A DNA stretch of 40,513 bases. Origin: Tsukamurella sp. 8F (GTDB lineage Bacteria > Actinomycetota > Actinomycetes > Mycobacteriales > Mycobacteriaceae). How positions within the stretch are numbered: position 1 is the stretch's first letter; each line of letters opens with the position of its first letter. The notes below the pieces were generated by a model, which was given only the letters and a program-made list of their open reading frames with translations, was not told where the DNA came from and searched no databases. The translations under genes were made by a program, and so were the position numbers. This document shows, piece after piece, positions 29,083-38,413 of the stretch. The stretch spans positions 1 through 40,513 of the forward strand of contig NZ_JARFTP010000036.1 in the NCBI RefSeq assembly GCF_029167375.1, read 5' to 3'.

Positions 29083-29089
29083 CACGGCC

Positions 29090-30946
29090 ATGCGACTTCT
29101 GAGGTATCTGTTCACCGTCTCGTGGGCCGGCATAGTCGGCGCGATCGTCGCCGGCCTGCTGTGCGGCGCCGCGAACGCGTATCTCGTGACGCTCATCAAC
29201 AGCTCCGTCGGGCCGCAGCCGCGCCCGGGGGCACCGCAGCAGTTCATAGTCACCGGTCTCATCGTCCTGGTCGGCGGCCTCGTGTCGCAGGTGATACTGA
29301 TGCGCCTGGCCCAGAACGCGGTGTACCGCTTCCGGGCCGGGCTCAGCGAGCGCATCGTAGCCGCCCCGCTGCAGCACCTCGAGCGCCTCGGTTTGCACCG
29401 GCTGATCGCGACGCTGACCGAGGATGTGCGGTCGTTGTCACAGGCCGCGACCGCGATCCCGATGATGTGCATCGACGCCGCCACGATCGTCGGATGCCTT
29501 GTATACCTCGCGATCGTGTCGGGCGTGGTCTTCACCATCACCGTCGGATCGACACTCATCACTATCGCGTGCGTGGAGACGATCCTGTCGCGCGTGCGGC
29601 GACTCTTCCGATCCGCCCGCGAGAACGAGGATGCTCTGCTGCACGCGTTCACCGCTGTCGGCTCGGGCATCAAGGAGCTCAAACTGCACCGCGGCCGCCG
29701 CGCGGACTTCATGGATCGGCACCTGCTCGGCACGGCGCGCAAACTGCGGGACCAGAACGTCGACGCCGGTTCACAATTCGCGTTCGCACAGGGATTCGGA
29801 CAGCTTTTCCAGCTGGCGACGATGGCCTTCATCCTGTTCGGGTTGGCGCTCATCATCCACATGCCGCGCGAGACGATGGTGGGCTACGTCCTCATCACGA
29901 CGTTCCTCGCCATGCCCATGCAGAACATCATGCATCGCATACCCGATCTGCTACGCGGCGACGTGGCTCTCGCCAAGATCCGGTCGCTCAGCCTGTCGAT
30001 GGAGGTCGCGCACGACGAGTCCGACCTGCCCTATGACGACCGACCCGTGATGTCGCCCGCGCGGATCGAGCTCGTGGGAGTCGGCTACACGTACCCGCCG
30101 GAGGGGCCCGGAATGCCGGGTGCCCCCGGGGCGCCGGGTATGCCTCCTCCTCCTCCTCCCGGACCCGACGGTGCCGGGACTCCCGGGCCGCACCCCCTGG
30201 GCGGAGACGGTGAGCATCCCGACGTCAACGGCGTGGACTTCGGTCCGGGCCGCCGGCCGGCACCGCGCCGCCGCGGGCGAGGCCGTCATCAGCCGCCGAC
30301 GGGCCATCCGCTGCCTCCCCATCCCCCGTTCCCGCCCGACGGCGGGCAGGGCTTCCATCTGGGCCCCGTCGACCTGGCGTTCGAACCCGGGCATGTGACG
30401 TTCATCGTGGGTGGTAACGGCAGCGGCAAGTCCACGCTGGCGAAGCTCATCACCGGCCTCTACGCTCCGGACGCCGGCTCGGTGCGGTTGAACGGCGAGG
30501 AGATCGGCCGGCACAACGTCGAGTGGTTCCGGCAGCACACCGCAGCGGTCTTCACGGACTTCCACCTGTTCGAGGACTACCTCGGCATGGACCGCCCGGG
30601 CATCGACGACGAGGTGCGCACGCTGCTCGATCACCTCCAGTTGTCACACAAGGTGACTGTCTCGGACGGCCGCCTGTCCACCATCGCGCTGTCCCAGGGG
30701 CAACGCAAGCGACTGGCGCTGCTGACCGCGTTGCTGGAGGACCGGCCGGTATATCTCTTCGACGAGTGGGCCGCGGATCAGGACCCGCACTTCCGCGACC
30801 TGTTCTACGGCAGCATACTCTCCGACCTGCGTGCCCGAGGCAAGACGGTCATCGTGATCACCCACGACGACCGCTACTTCGACCGCGCCGACCGCCTGAT
30901 CAAGCTCGACCTCGGCCGGGTCGTGGAGGGCGTCGCCACGGTCTGA
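29090..30946 (+). CDS. Cyclic-peptide-type ABC exporter (half transporter) with Pro/Gly insert
   Basis: 618 residues. Six membrane helices lie in residues 1-300 and an ABC ATPase domain in about 330-618. Walker A GGNGSGKST is at 441-449; the signature reads LSQGQRKRL and Walker B YLFDEWAADQDP, which is diagnostic of the cyclic-peptide/siderophore exporter group (SyrD/PvdE-like). Residues about 338-420 are an inserted Pro/Gly/His/Arg-rich stretch with PGAPGAPGMPPPPPPGP, splitting the first beta strand from the Walker A region; relatives have a much shorter loop here. Starts 7 nt after the type III PKS stop, the third gene of the operon, and would export its product. In this genome the exporter serves a polyketide/lipid rather than a peptide, judged by context. 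Confidence 0.88.
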   Translation: MRLLRYLFTVSWAGIVGAIVAGLLCGAANAYLVTLINSSVGPQPRPGAPQQFIVTGLIVLVGGLVSQVILMRLAQNAVYRFRAGLSERIVAAPLQHLERLGLHRLIATLTEDVRSLSQAATAIPMMCIDAATIVGCLVYLAIVSGVVFTITVGSTLITIACVETILSRVRRLFRSARENEDALLHAFTAVGSGIKELKLHRGRRADFMDRHLLGTARKLRDQNVDAGSQFAFAQGFGQLFQLATMAFILFGLALIIHMPRETMVGYVLITTFLAMPMQNIMHRIPDLLRGDVALAKIRSLSLSMEVAHDESDLPYDDRPVMSPARIELVGVGYTYPPEGPGMPGAPGAPGMPPPPPPGPDGAGTPGPHPLGGDGEHPDVNGVDFGPGRRPAPRRRGRGRHQPPTGHPLPPHPPFPPDGGQGFHLGPVDLAFEPGHVTFIVGGNGSGKSTLAKLITGLYAPDAGSVRLNGEEIGRHNVEWFRQHTAAVFTDFHLFEDYLGMDRPGIDDEVRTLLDHLQLSHKVTVSDGRLSTIALSQGQRKRLALLTALLEDRPVYLFDEWAADQDPHFRDLFYGSILSDLRARGKTVIVITHDDRYFDRADRLIKLDLGRVVEGVATV

Positions 30947-30960
30947 ACGGGCACAGCCAT

Positions 30961-30981
30961 GCTGTAACCGCGCGAAACAGC
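30961..30981. promoter_or_regulatory. Inverted repeat upstream of the NCS1 permease
   Basis: GCTGT-N11-ACAGC, enclosing GTAAC-N5-GAAAC, which is one base short of the spacing of an actinobacterial GlnR half-site pair. A nitrogen-control site is attractive next to a permease and urease, but the match is imperfect. Confidence 0.3.
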
Positions 30982-31021
30982 GCCGCAACACCGGGGTAGC
31001 GCCCGCGACAACCGGGGCTCC

Positions 31022-31027
31022 TACCGT
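31022..31027 (+). promoter_or_regulatory. -10 hexamer for leaderless NCS1 permease gene
   Basis: TACCGT ends 6 nt before the ATG at 31034; no SD. Confidence 0.45.
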
Positions 31028-31033
31028 CCTCGC

Positions 31034-32752
31034 ATGCCACCGACAATCGACTCGGTCCCGGGCGGGACACCCGCCTCGCAGACCACCGACGCATCTCCGT
31101 CACGCCGCTCGGGCGCCGCCGCGGCGGCCGCCCGCGAGACGCTCGAGGACTACACGCTCCGGTTCGCGCCGCGCAGCTACCGCAAGTGGGGGCCCGCGGT
31201 CGTCGCGACGTCCGCGCTGGGCGGCATCGCCTACCTCGCCGACTTCGCGATCGGCGCGAACATCGGCATCGCGAACGGAACCGGGAACGCTCTGCTCGGC
31301 ATCGCCTTCTTCGCGATCGTCGTCGTGCTGACCGGTCTGCCGCTCGCCTACTACGCGGCGCGCTACAACATCGACCTCGACCTCATCACTCGCGGTTCGG
31401 GTTTCGGCTACTACGGCTCCGTCGTCACCAACGTGATCTTCGCGTCGTTCACGTTCATCTTCTTCGCGCTCGAAGGTTCGATCATGGCGCAGGGGCTGCA
31501 GCTCGGCCTGAAGATCCCGCTCTGGCTCGGGTATCTGGTGTCCTCGGTACTGGTCATCCCGCTCGTGATCTACGGGATGAACACGCTCGCGAAACTGCAG
31601 GTGTGGACAACCCCGCTGTGGCTGGTGATGATGGTGCTCCCCTTCGCCTACCTGCTGATCACACACCCCAGCGCCATCGGCGACTTCTTCGCATACTCGG
31701 GCAGCAACCCCGACGGATCGCCTGCGGGCCACGGCGTCTCGTTCGCCGGGACGATGCTCGCGGCAGGCGTGTGCCTGTCTCTCATCGCCCAGATCGCAGA
31801 GCAGATCGACTACCTCCGGTTCATGCCACCCCGCACGCCCGAGAACAGCCGCAAGTGGTGGATAGCCGTACTCACCGCGGGCCCGGGTTGGGTCGTCTTC
31901 GGTGCGATCAAGCAGATCGTCGGCCTGTTCCTCGCCGTCTACCTCATCGCGCAAGCCGCCGACAATGCCGGGATCGCCAACCAGCCCGTGCACCAATTCC
32001 TCGAGATCTACCAGGACTTCGTCCCGCACTGGCTCGCACTCACCCTGGCCGTGGCCCTCGTCGTCATCAGCCAGATCAAGATCAACGTGACCAACGCGTA
32101 CTCCGGGTCGCTGGCATGGACCAACAGCTTCACGCGCGTCACCAAGACCTACCCCGGCCGGCTCGTTTTCCTGGTGCTCAACGTCGCGATCGCCATCGTG
32201 TTGATGGAGGCCGATATGTTCAGCTTCCTCAACAACCTGCTGAACTTCTATGCGAACTGCGGCATCGCGTGGATCGTCGCCGTCGCATCGGATATCGCGA
32301 TCAACAAGTATCTGCTGAAGCTGTCGCCCAAGGTTCCCGAGTTCCGGCGCGGCATGCTGTACGCCGTCAATCCGGTGGGATTCGTGTCACTGATCGTCGC
32401 GGCCGGAGCCTCTATCCTCGTGTACTTCAACGTGTTCGGGGACGCGATCCAGCCCTACTCCCCGATCGTCGCCCTCGTTCTCGCGCTGGTGTTGCCGCCC
32501 GTGATCGCGATCGCGACGCGCGGCAGGTACTACCTACGCCGTGCCGATGACGGCATCGATCTGCCGATGTTCGACGAGCACGGCAACCCCTCCGGCGACA
32601 CACTGCTGTGTCACGTCACGGGCATCGAGTTCGAACGCCCAGATATGATCGCGTCCGCGCAGCGCGGGCCCGAAGGTGAGACGCTGTACATCAGCTCCCT
32701 CGCCCTCTCCACCGACCGGACCGGGGAGCACATCCTGCCCGAGACGACCTAG
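31034..32752 (+). CDS. NCS1-family purine/cytosine/allantoin-type permease
   Basis: 572 residues with about twelve membrane helices, of the nucleobase:cation symporter-1 family. Typical stretches are RSYRKWGPAVVATSALGGIAYL, LITRGSGFGYYGSVVTNVIFASFTFIFFALEGSIMAQGL, and QIKINVTNAYSGSLAWTNSFTRV. A 45-residue Ser/Ala-rich leader precedes the first helix and a 60-residue hydrophilic tail follows the last. The ATG has TACCGT 6 nt upstream and no SD. Family members import purines, pyrimidines, allantoin or hydantoins; standing beside nickel transport and urease, it may bring in a nitrogen compound that yields urea (inference). The nickel transporter follows 18 nt after its stop. Confidence 0.88.
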   Translation: MPPTIDSVPGGTPASQTTDASPSRRSGAAAAAARETLEDYTLRFAPRSYRKWGPAVVATSALGGIAYLADFAIGANIGIANGTGNALLGIAFFAIVVVLTGLPLAYYAARYNIDLDLITRGSGFGYYGSVVTNVIFASFTFIFFALEGSIMAQGLQLGLKIPLWLGYLVSSVLVIPLVIYGMNTLAKLQVWTTPLWLVMMVLPFAYLLITHPSAIGDFFAYSGSNPDGSPAGHGVSFAGTMLAAGVCLSLIAQIAEQIDYLRFMPPRTPENSRKWWIAVLTAGPGWVVFGAIKQIVGLFLAVYLIAQAADNAGIANQPVHQFLEIYQDFVPHWLALTLAVALVVISQIKINVTNAYSGSLAWTNSFTRVTKTYPGRLVFLVLNVAIAIVLMEADMFSFLNNLLNFYANCGIAWIVAVASDIAINKYLLKLSPKVPEFRRGMLYAVNPVGFVSLIVAAGASILVYFNVFGDAIQPYSPIVALVLALVLPPVIAIATRGRYYLRRADDGIDLPMFDEHGNPSGDTLLCHVTGIEFERPDMIASAQRGPEGETLYISSLALSTDRTGEHILPETT

Positions 32753-32770
32753 GACTCAGCCATCGCTCCG

Positions 32771-33883
32771 ATGATGCCGGCCCAACCCGCCCAGCGACGC
32801 CTCACGGCGGCACTCACCCCGGCGGGTTGGGCCGGTGTCGGCGGTATGACAGCGGTGATCGCACTGCTACACCTGCTCGGTTGGGGCACACTGGTATTCG
32901 TCGTCGCACCCGAGCACCTCAGCCTGGGGCAGCAGACGCTCGGCGTGGGGGTCGGGCTCACCGCCTATACCTTGGGCATGCGGCATGCATTCGACGCCGA
33001 CCACATCGCCGCCATCGACAACACCACCCGGAAGCTGATGGCCGAGGGGCGTCGCCCCGTCACCGTCGGATTCTGGTTCTCACTCGGCCATTCGACGGTG
33101 GTGTTCGCCCTCGCGGTCCTCCTCGCCGCGGGGGTGCGCACCCTGGCCGGTCCGGTCGAGGACGACGCATCGGCTCTGCACCGCGTCACGGGACTCGTCG
33201 GCACGTCGGTTTCGGGCGGCTTCCTCTACCTCATCGCCGCGCTCAACATCGCGGTCCTCGCGGGGATCCTCCGGGTCCTGCGCGACCTGCGCCGCGGCAC
33301 GTACGACGAGGCCGAGCTCGAGGCACGTCTCGCGCAGCGCGGTCTCGTCAACCGCCTGCTCGGCAGATTCACCGGGGCCATCACCCGGCCGTGGCAGATG
33401 TATCCGCTCGGCCTGCTGTTCGGCCTCGGCTTCGACACCGCCACCGAGGTCGCGCTGCTCGTGCTCGCCGGGACCGGCGCGGCCGCCGGTCTGCCGTGGT
33501 ACGCCGTGCTGTGCCTGCCGATCCTGTTCGCGGCCGGCATGAGCCTGTTCGACAGCATCGACGGCACCTTCATGAACTTCGCCTACGGCTGGGCGTTCGC
33601 CGATCCGGTCCGCAAGGTCTACTACAACCTCGTCGTGACCGGTCTGTCGATCGCGGTCGCGCTCGCGGTGGGCACCGTCGAGGTGTTGGCGCTACTCGCG
33701 GAGGAGTTCGGCTGGTCCGGGCCGTTCTGGGACGCCGTGGCGGGCCTCGACCTGAACGTGCTGGGCTATCTCATCGTCGGGCTGTTCGTCACGACGTGGG
33801 TGAGCGCCGTGCTCGTGTGGCGCTTCGCCGGGATCCGTGAACGGTGGGCGCCACCGTCAGAGCGAGGCTCGCGCGAGGAGTAG
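32771..33883 (+). CDS. Nickel/cobalt transporter of the NiCoT family
   Basis: 370 residues with about eight membrane helices. The metal signature RHAFDADHIAAIDN starts near residue 71 (H72, D75, D77, H78), followed by FSLGHSTVV and GLGFDTATEV, all defining marks of HoxN/NixA-type permeases. It imports Ni2+ (or Co2+) at high affinity. The start is ATG 32771 or 32774; there is no clear SD and the gene likely depends on coupling to the NCS1 gene 18 nt upstream. The last 27 bp overlap the convergent ureD. Its place against the urease operon says its job is nickel supply for urease. Confidence 0.93.
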   Translation: MMPAQPAQRRLTAALTPAGWAGVGGMTAVIALLHLLGWGTLVFVVAPEHLSLGQQTLGVGVGLTAYTLGMRHAFDADHIAAIDNTTRKLMAEGRRPVTVGFWFSLGHSTVVFALAVLLAAGVRTLAGPVEDDASALHRVTGLVGTSVSGGFLYLIAALNIAVLAGILRVLRDLRRGTYDEAELEARLAQRGLVNRLLGRFTGAITRPWQMYPLGLLFGLGFDTATEVALLVLAGTGAAAGLPWYAVLCLPILFAAGMSLFDSIDGTFMNFAYGWAFADPVRKVYYNLVVTGLSIAVALAVGTVEVLALLAEEFGWSGPFWDAVAGLDLNVLGYLIVGLFVTTWVSAVLVWRFAGIRERWAPPSERGSREE

Positions 33884-34537
33884 TTCGTCGCCGAGGTCGG
33901 CCACGCGGTGGCCGGTCACCGTCGTGAGCGATCCACCGCGCTCGAGCGGCAGCACCGCCGCGGCGTACGACGGCGGTATCGAAGCGAGCGGAACCGCCGT
34001 ACCGGGGAATTCGTATGCGCTCAGGAGCGCCCTGTCCGGCACGGCGGCTCCCTGCGCGAGTTCGACGGTGTGCCGCAGGTGGGGCATGCCTCCGAGATCG
34101 ACGGCCAGGCGCCCGCTCCACGTTCCACCGGGCTCGCCCAGGCGCCCGAGCTGCACGCGCTCGACGACCCGCGCGGAACCGCCGGGCTCCAGGTCCAACT
34201 CCGTCGAATTCATATGTGCTGCACCTCCGGCCACGATGGTGGGTTCGGGTGCGAGATCCAACCGCGCGCCGTCGCCGACGGTGAGCAGCCAGCGCGTCGT
34301 CGAGCGACCCGAGGTGCGCCCCGGGTAGACGACGGTGGCCGCCACCGTCGTCAGCTCGAGCACCGCGCCCGCGTGCACGGTCACATCGACGGTGATCTCG
34401 TCGTCGCCCACCGGCGTCGCCGCGGCCGACACCAGGTGTACCCGGTCCGCCCCGGTCAGGCGAGCGGCCAATCCCCCCTCGGCGGCGAGCGACGGTCGTC
34501 GGCCGGGGTAGGCCTCGATCCGGACCCGTGTGATCAC
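33857..34537 (-). CDS. ureD: Urease accessory protein UreD
   Basis: 226 residues. UreD (UreH) is the scaffold that binds UreF/UreG and apo-urease during nickel insertion. The family pattern is clear: [60 protein letters not shown] and [19 protein letters not shown]. The GTG ending at 34537 overlaps the ureG stop (GTGA). It is the last gene of ureABCFGD, as in mycobacteria, and overlaps the nickel transporter by 27 bp on the other strand. Confidence 0.9.
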   Translation of the reverse strand: MITRVRIEAYPGRRPSLAAEGGLAARLTGADRVHLVSAAATPVGDDEITVDVTVHAGAVLELTTVAATVVYPGRTSGRSTTRWLLTVGDGARLDLAPEPTIVAGGAAHMNSTELDLEPGGSARVVERVQLGRLGEPGGTWSGRLAVDLGGMPHLRHTVELAQGAAVPDRALLSAYEFPGTAVPLASIPPSYAAAVLPLERGGSLTTVTGHRVADLGDELLLARASL

Positions 34538-35247
34538 CCGGGATCCACGTGCGGCTGCCCGGCCTCGTGCGCACGCACGTGAGCAAGCTGCTCCCGGATC
34601 CACGCGGTCACCGGACCCGCAAGGTCGTCCTCCACTAGGGAGACCGTCACCGTCGGTCGCCCGTCACGTACCTTCCCGGCATCGTCGATCATCACCTGGA
34701 CGTCCGCACCTACCAGCGGCGCGAGATCGGTCTTGTTGATCACCAACAGGTCCGAGTACGTGACCCCCGGGCCACCTTTACGCGGCACCTTGTCTCCCCC
34801 GGCGACGTCCAGAACGAAGATCTGCACGTCTATGAGGCCGGAACTGAATGTGGCCGTGAGGTTGTCGCCGCCGGACTCGAGGAGGACGAGGTCCAGACCG
34901 GGGTTCCGCGCGGTCAGGTCCTCGATGGCGTCGAGATTGGCGGTGATGTCGTCACGGATCGCCGTGTGCGGGCAGCCGCCGGTGCGCACGGCGGCGATCC
35001 GCTCGTCCGGCAGGATCGCATTGCGGCGCAGGAAGTCCGCATCCTCCTCGGTGTAGATGTCGTTGGTCAGAACGGCGATCGACAGGTCCGCCTGGAGCGC
35101 ACGGCAGACCGCGGCGACGAGGTGCGTTTTACCGACGCCGACCGGGCCACCTATTCCGACACGCAGCGCCTCCCCCGGCATCCGGGTCCGCTTGGGCCTG
35201 TCGGGATCGTGGGTGTGCGGCTTGCCGTCGATCAGATGCGGGGGCAT
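34534..35247 (-). CDS. ureG: Urease accessory GTPase UreG
   Basis: 237 residues. SIMIBI-class GTPase that delivers nickel to urease. P-loop GGPVGVGKT is at 33-41; the metal-binding CPH motif lies in [20 protein letters not shown] and the guanine motif NKTDLA are present. A short His-containing N-terminus ([13 protein letters not shown]) may hold nickel and partly replace the missing UreE. GGGAGGG lies 3 nt before the ATG. Between ureF and ureD. Confidence 0.96.
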   Translation of the reverse strand: MPPHLIDGKPHTHDPDRPKRTRMPGEALRVGIGGPVGVGKTHLVAAVCRALQADLSIAVLTNDIYTEEDADFLRRNAILPDERIAAVRTGGCPHTAIRDDITANLDAIEDLTARNPGLDLVLLESGGDNLTATFSSGLIDVQIFVLDVAGGDKVPRKGGPGVTYSDLLVINKTDLAPLVGADVQVMIDDAGKVRDGRPTVTVSLVEDDLAGPVTAWIREQLAHVRAHEAGQPHVDPG

Positions 35248-35269
35248 ACGCCCTCCCTTCCATGGTGTT

Positions 35270-35908
35270 TCAGGATACGAACAGGGGGTTGTCCCGCAGC
35301 AGGTGGCGTTCGGCGAGGACGTCCTGGAGGGGGTCGGACAGGTCCGCGAGGCCCGTGACCGCCGAGGCGGCGACGATCTCACACTCTGTCGCAAGCTTCA
35401 TCGTCAGCACCGCGACATCCGCGGGATCCAGGGCGAGCAGGCGCTGGGCGGCGGTCGCCGCGCCCGTCATCGCGGTGTACCCGGCTACCAGCGCGGCGCC
35501 GTTCGGCGATACCCCGGCCAGACGGGCCACGACCCCGAGAACCGTTGCGGCGTGTGGCCTCTCGGCCCATCCGAGATCTTCGTCCGGCCATGCGCGGCGG
35601 CCGAATCGCAGGTAACCGCGCCCCTGTATGCGGGATGCCTCGCGAGCCGCCGGCGACGGCGTCCGCGCGCTCGTCTCGATATCCGCACGGGTGGGCGTCA
35701 GGCGCCCCGCGCACACCGCCGCCGCGATCGAGCCGGTGACGAGCCCGACGGTGCGCACTCTCCGCTCCAGGTACGCACCGACCCCGGGGACGTCCCGGAC
35801 GAGACCGGAGACGATCGCCTCCTCCATCCCGCCCGAGTGCACGTGCCCACCCACCGGCAATCGCGAATCCGCCAGGGTGAGAAGGCCGGCCAGCCGCAAC
35901 TCGTCCAT
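35270..35908 (-). CDS. ureF: Urease accessory protein UreF
   Basis: 212 residues, all-helical. UreF activates UreG within the UreDFG complex. The N-terminus [24 protein letters not shown] is the family signature. The ATG shares one base with the ureC stop (TGATG), so translation is coupled. Followed by ureG after 22 nt. Confidence 0.93.
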   Translation of the reverse strand: MDELRLAGLLTLADSRLPVGGHVHSGGMEEAIVSGLVRDVPGVGAYLERRVRTVGLVTGSIAAAVCAGRLTPTRADIETSARTPSPAAREASRIQGRGYLRFGRRAWPDEDLGWAERPHAATVLGVVARLAGVSPNGAALVAGYTAMTGAATAAQRLLALDPADVAVLTMKLATECEIVAASAVTGLADLSDPLQDVLAERHLLRDNPLFVS

Positions 35909-37629
35909 CAGAACAGGAAGTAGCGCTGCGCCATCGGCAGCTCGGCCACGGGCGCCGAGTCCCACACCTCGCCATCGATGCGCACCGTGAACGTATCGGG
36001 GTCGACGCGGATGTCCGGGCACGCGTCGTTGAGTGGCATGTCCGCCTTGCCCAGACTGCGCGTATCGCGGACAGGAACCAGCCTGCGCCGCACATCGATT
36101 CGGTCGCCGAGGCCGGCATCGGCCGCACCCGGGGCGACGAAGTGAACGCTGGTGGCAGCCGCCACCGGCGCCGACGCACCGAACATCGGCCGCGGCAGGA
36201 CGGGCTGGGGCGTCGGGATCGAAGCATTGGCATCGCCCATCTGCGCCCACGCGATCGCCCCACCCTTGAGCACCGCGTGCGGCCGGACGCCGAAGAACGC
36301 GGGCTCCCACAGGACGAGATCCGCCAGCTTGCCCACCTCGACCGAGCCGACCTCACCGTCGAGACCATGCGCGACCGCCGGGCAGATCGTGTATTTGGCG
36401 ACGTACCGCCGTGCTCGGAGGTTGTCGGCGCGGCCGTCCCCGGGCAGGGTCCCCCGACGGAGCTTCATGGCGTGCGCCGTCTGCCACGTGCGCATCACTA
36501 CCTCACCCACTCGCCCCATGGCCTGCGCATCGGAACCGATCATCGAGATCGCGCCGAGGTCGTGCAGGACGTCCTCGGCCGCGATGGTGGAGGGACGGAT
36601 CCGGGACTCGGCGAACGCGAGGTCCTCCGGGATCGAGGCCGAGAGATGATGGCACACCATGAGCATGTCGAGGTGCTCGTCGAGCGTGTTGACGGTGTGG
36701 GGCCTCGTCGGGTTCGTCGAGCTGGGCAGGACGTTCGGCAGGGACGCGACGGTGATGATGTCCGGTGCGTGGCCGCCACCGGCGCCCTCGGTGTGGTAGC
36801 TGTGGATGCTCCGGCCGGCGATCGCGCCGACCGTGTCCTCCACGAAGCCCGCCTCGTTGAGGGTGTCGGTGTGCAGCGCAGCCTGCACGCCCGTCTCGTC
36901 GCACACCCGCAGGCACGCGTCGATCGCGGCAGGGGTCGCGCCCCAGTCCTCATGCAGTTTGAAACCCGCTGCGCCGCTACGGGCCTGCTCGCGCATCGCA
37001 TCGGCACTCACGGTGTTGCCCTTGCCGAGGAGCGCCACGTTGACGGGCCAGGAGTCCAGCGCCTCGAGCATCCGGGCCAGGTGCCAGGCGCCGGGGGTCA
37101 CCGTCGTCGCCTTGCTTCCCTCCGCCGGGCCGGTGCCTCCACCGATAAGGGTCGTGATGCCGCCACCGAGCGCCTCCGGGATGACCTGAGGGCAGATGAA
37201 GTGCACATGGCAGTCGATCGCACCCGCCGTGACGATCCGGCCGTTGCCCGCGATCACCTCGGTCGAGGGACCGACCACGAGATCCGGGTGCACGCCGTCC
37301 ATCGTGTCCGGGTTGCCCGCCTTGCCCAGCGCGACGATACGACCATCGCGGATCCCGATGTCCGCCTTGACGATCCCCCAGTGGTCCAGAACGACGGCGC
37401 CGGTGATCACGGTGTCGGGGGCGCCTTCGGCGCGGGTCGCTCGACCCTGCCCCATCGATTCGCGGAGTACCTTGCCTCCACCGAAGACCGCTTCGTCGCC
37501 CGCAAGGCCGGGGCCGCCCGAGAGGTCGCGCTCGACCTCGATGAAGAGCTCCGTGTCGGCGAGCCGGATGCGGTCGCCGGTGGTGGGGCCGAACATCTGC
37601 TCGTAGCGTCGGCGCGAGATCTCGCTCAT
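35908..37629 (-). CDS. ureC: Urease alpha subunit (catalytic)
   Basis: 573 residues. Nickel-dependent amidohydrolase that hydrolyses urea to ammonia and carbamate. Opening [22 protein letters not shown]; nickel ligands in [10 protein letters not shown]; the carbamylated bridging lysine at about residue 224 in [12 protein letters not shown]; further ligands in [13 protein letters not shown] and [14 protein letters not shown]; the active-site flap with MVCHHL. The ATG ending at 37629 overlaps the ureB stop (ATGA). The frame remains open upstream through ureB; that is a shadow. Cytosolic, forms the (alpha beta gamma)3 enzyme with UreA and UreB. Confidence 0.97.
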   Translation of the reverse strand: MSEISRRRYEQMFGPTTGDRIRLADTELFIEVERDLSGGPGLAGDEAVFGGGKVLRESMGQGRATRAEGAPDTVITGAVVLDHWGIVKADIGIRDGRIVALGKAGNPDTMDGVHPDLVVGPSTEVIAGNGRIVTAGAIDCHVHFICPQVIPEALGGGITTLIGGGTGPAEGSKATTVTPGAWHLARMLEALDSWPVNVALLGKGNTVSADAMREQARSGAAGFKLHEDWGATPAAIDACLRVCDETGVQAALHTDTLNEAGFVEDTVGAIAGRSIHSYHTEGAGGGHAPDIITVASLPNVLPSSTNPTRPHTVNTLDEHLDMLMVCHHLSASIPEDLAFAESRIRPSTIAAEDVLHDLGAISMIGSDAQAMGRVGEVVMRTWQTAHAMKLRRGTLPGDGRADNLRARRYVAKYTICPAVAHGLDGEVGSVEVGKLADLVLWEPAFFGVRPHAVLKGGAIAWAQMGDANASIPTPQPVLPRPMFGASAPVAAATSVHFVAPGAADAGLGDRIDVRRRLVPVRDTRSLGKADMPLNDACPDIRVDPDTFTVRIDGEVWDSAPVAELPMAQRYFLF

Positions 37630-37952
37630 GTGGACGCCGCCTCCCCGTCGAGCCGCCCGGGCGGATCCAACGAGATCCCGTATACCTCGCGCGCGCCGGC
37701 GATCGGCACGAGTGACACGTCCTGTCCGATTCCGGGTTCGAACCGCACCGCGGTGCCGGCGGGGATGTCGAGCCGCAGCCCGTGGGCCGCAGCGCGGTCG
37801 AACCGCAGCGCACCATTGGCCTGCGGGAAATGGACGTGCGAGCCGACCTGCACGGGCCGATCGCCACCGTTGACCACATGCACCGTCGTCTTGGGGCGGC
37901 CGGTGTTCAGCTCGATCACGCCGTCGTCGACGAGAACTTCTCCGGGGATCAT
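37626..37952 (-). CDS. ureB: Urease beta subunit
   Basis: 108 residues, structural subunit. MIPGEVLV, then [24 protein letters not shown] and [24 protein letters not shown], are standard. Starts 11 nt after the ureA stop; its stop overlaps the ureC ATG by 4 nt. Confidence 0.96.
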   Translation of the reverse strand: MIPGEVLVDDGVIELNTGRPKTTVHVVNGGDRPVQVGSHVHFPQANGALRFDRAAAHGLRLDIPAGTAVRFEPGIGQDVSLVPIAGAREVYGISLDPPGRLDGEAAST

Positions 37953-37963
37953 TCGCGCCTCGC

Positions 37964-38266
37964 TCAGGGGATCGGATGGTGGACGGTGACGAGCTTCGTG
38001 CCGTCCGGGAAGGTGGCCTCGACCTGCACGTCGTGCAGCATCTCGGGGATGCCGTCCATGACGTCGTCGCGCGTGAGCACCTCACGCCCGGAGGCCATGA
38101 GCTCGGCCACGGTGCGTCCGTCACGTGCGCCTTCCAGCACGTGGTCCGTGACGATCGCGACGGCCTCGGGATGGTTGAGCCGCAGCCCCCGCGCCCTGCG
38201 GCGCCGAGCCAGCTCCGCCGCATACGACAGGAGCAGACGTTCCTGCTCGTGCGGGGAGAGATGCAT
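37964..38266 (-). CDS. ureA: Urease gamma subunit
   Basis: 100 residues. [44 protein letters not shown] and the C-terminal [20 protein letters not shown] are diagnostic. AGGAGG lies 4 nt before the ATG, the strongest SD in the window. It heads ureABCFGD. Upstream is a 147-bp divergent region with a repeated GTCCAYATAT element. Confidence 0.96.
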   Translation of the reverse strand: MHLSPHEQERLLLSYAAELARRRRARGLRLNHPEAVAIVTDHVLEGARDGRTVAELMASGREVLTRDDVMDGIPEMLHDVQVEATFPDGTKLVTVHHPIP

Positions 38267-38356
38267 CGGGCCTCCTGCTGTGCTGTGCGGCCTGGCCTGC
38301 AGACCGCGCGAGCTCATAGTGCCACGTAGGGCGCGCATCCGCTGAACGGACTCGAT

Positions 38357-38387
38357 GTCCATATATTGAGACGCCGAGTCCACATAT
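38357..38387. promoter_or_regulatory. Direct repeats in the ureA/MFS divergent promoter region
   Basis: GTCCATATAT at 38357-38366 and GTCCACATAT at 38378-38387, 21 bp apart. Between and around them GACTCG (38349-38354) and CGAGTC (38375-38380) form an inverted pair. Likely a regulator-binding region for ureA, the MFS gene or both. Confidence 0.35.
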
Positions 38388-38413
38388 CAGGAACGGCATG
38401 TTTCACTGGTGCA

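Noticed and set aside
36142-37989. 615-codon plus-strand open frame opposite ureC/ureB
   Set aside because: Shadow of urease genes; no domain or plausible ribosome binding site.
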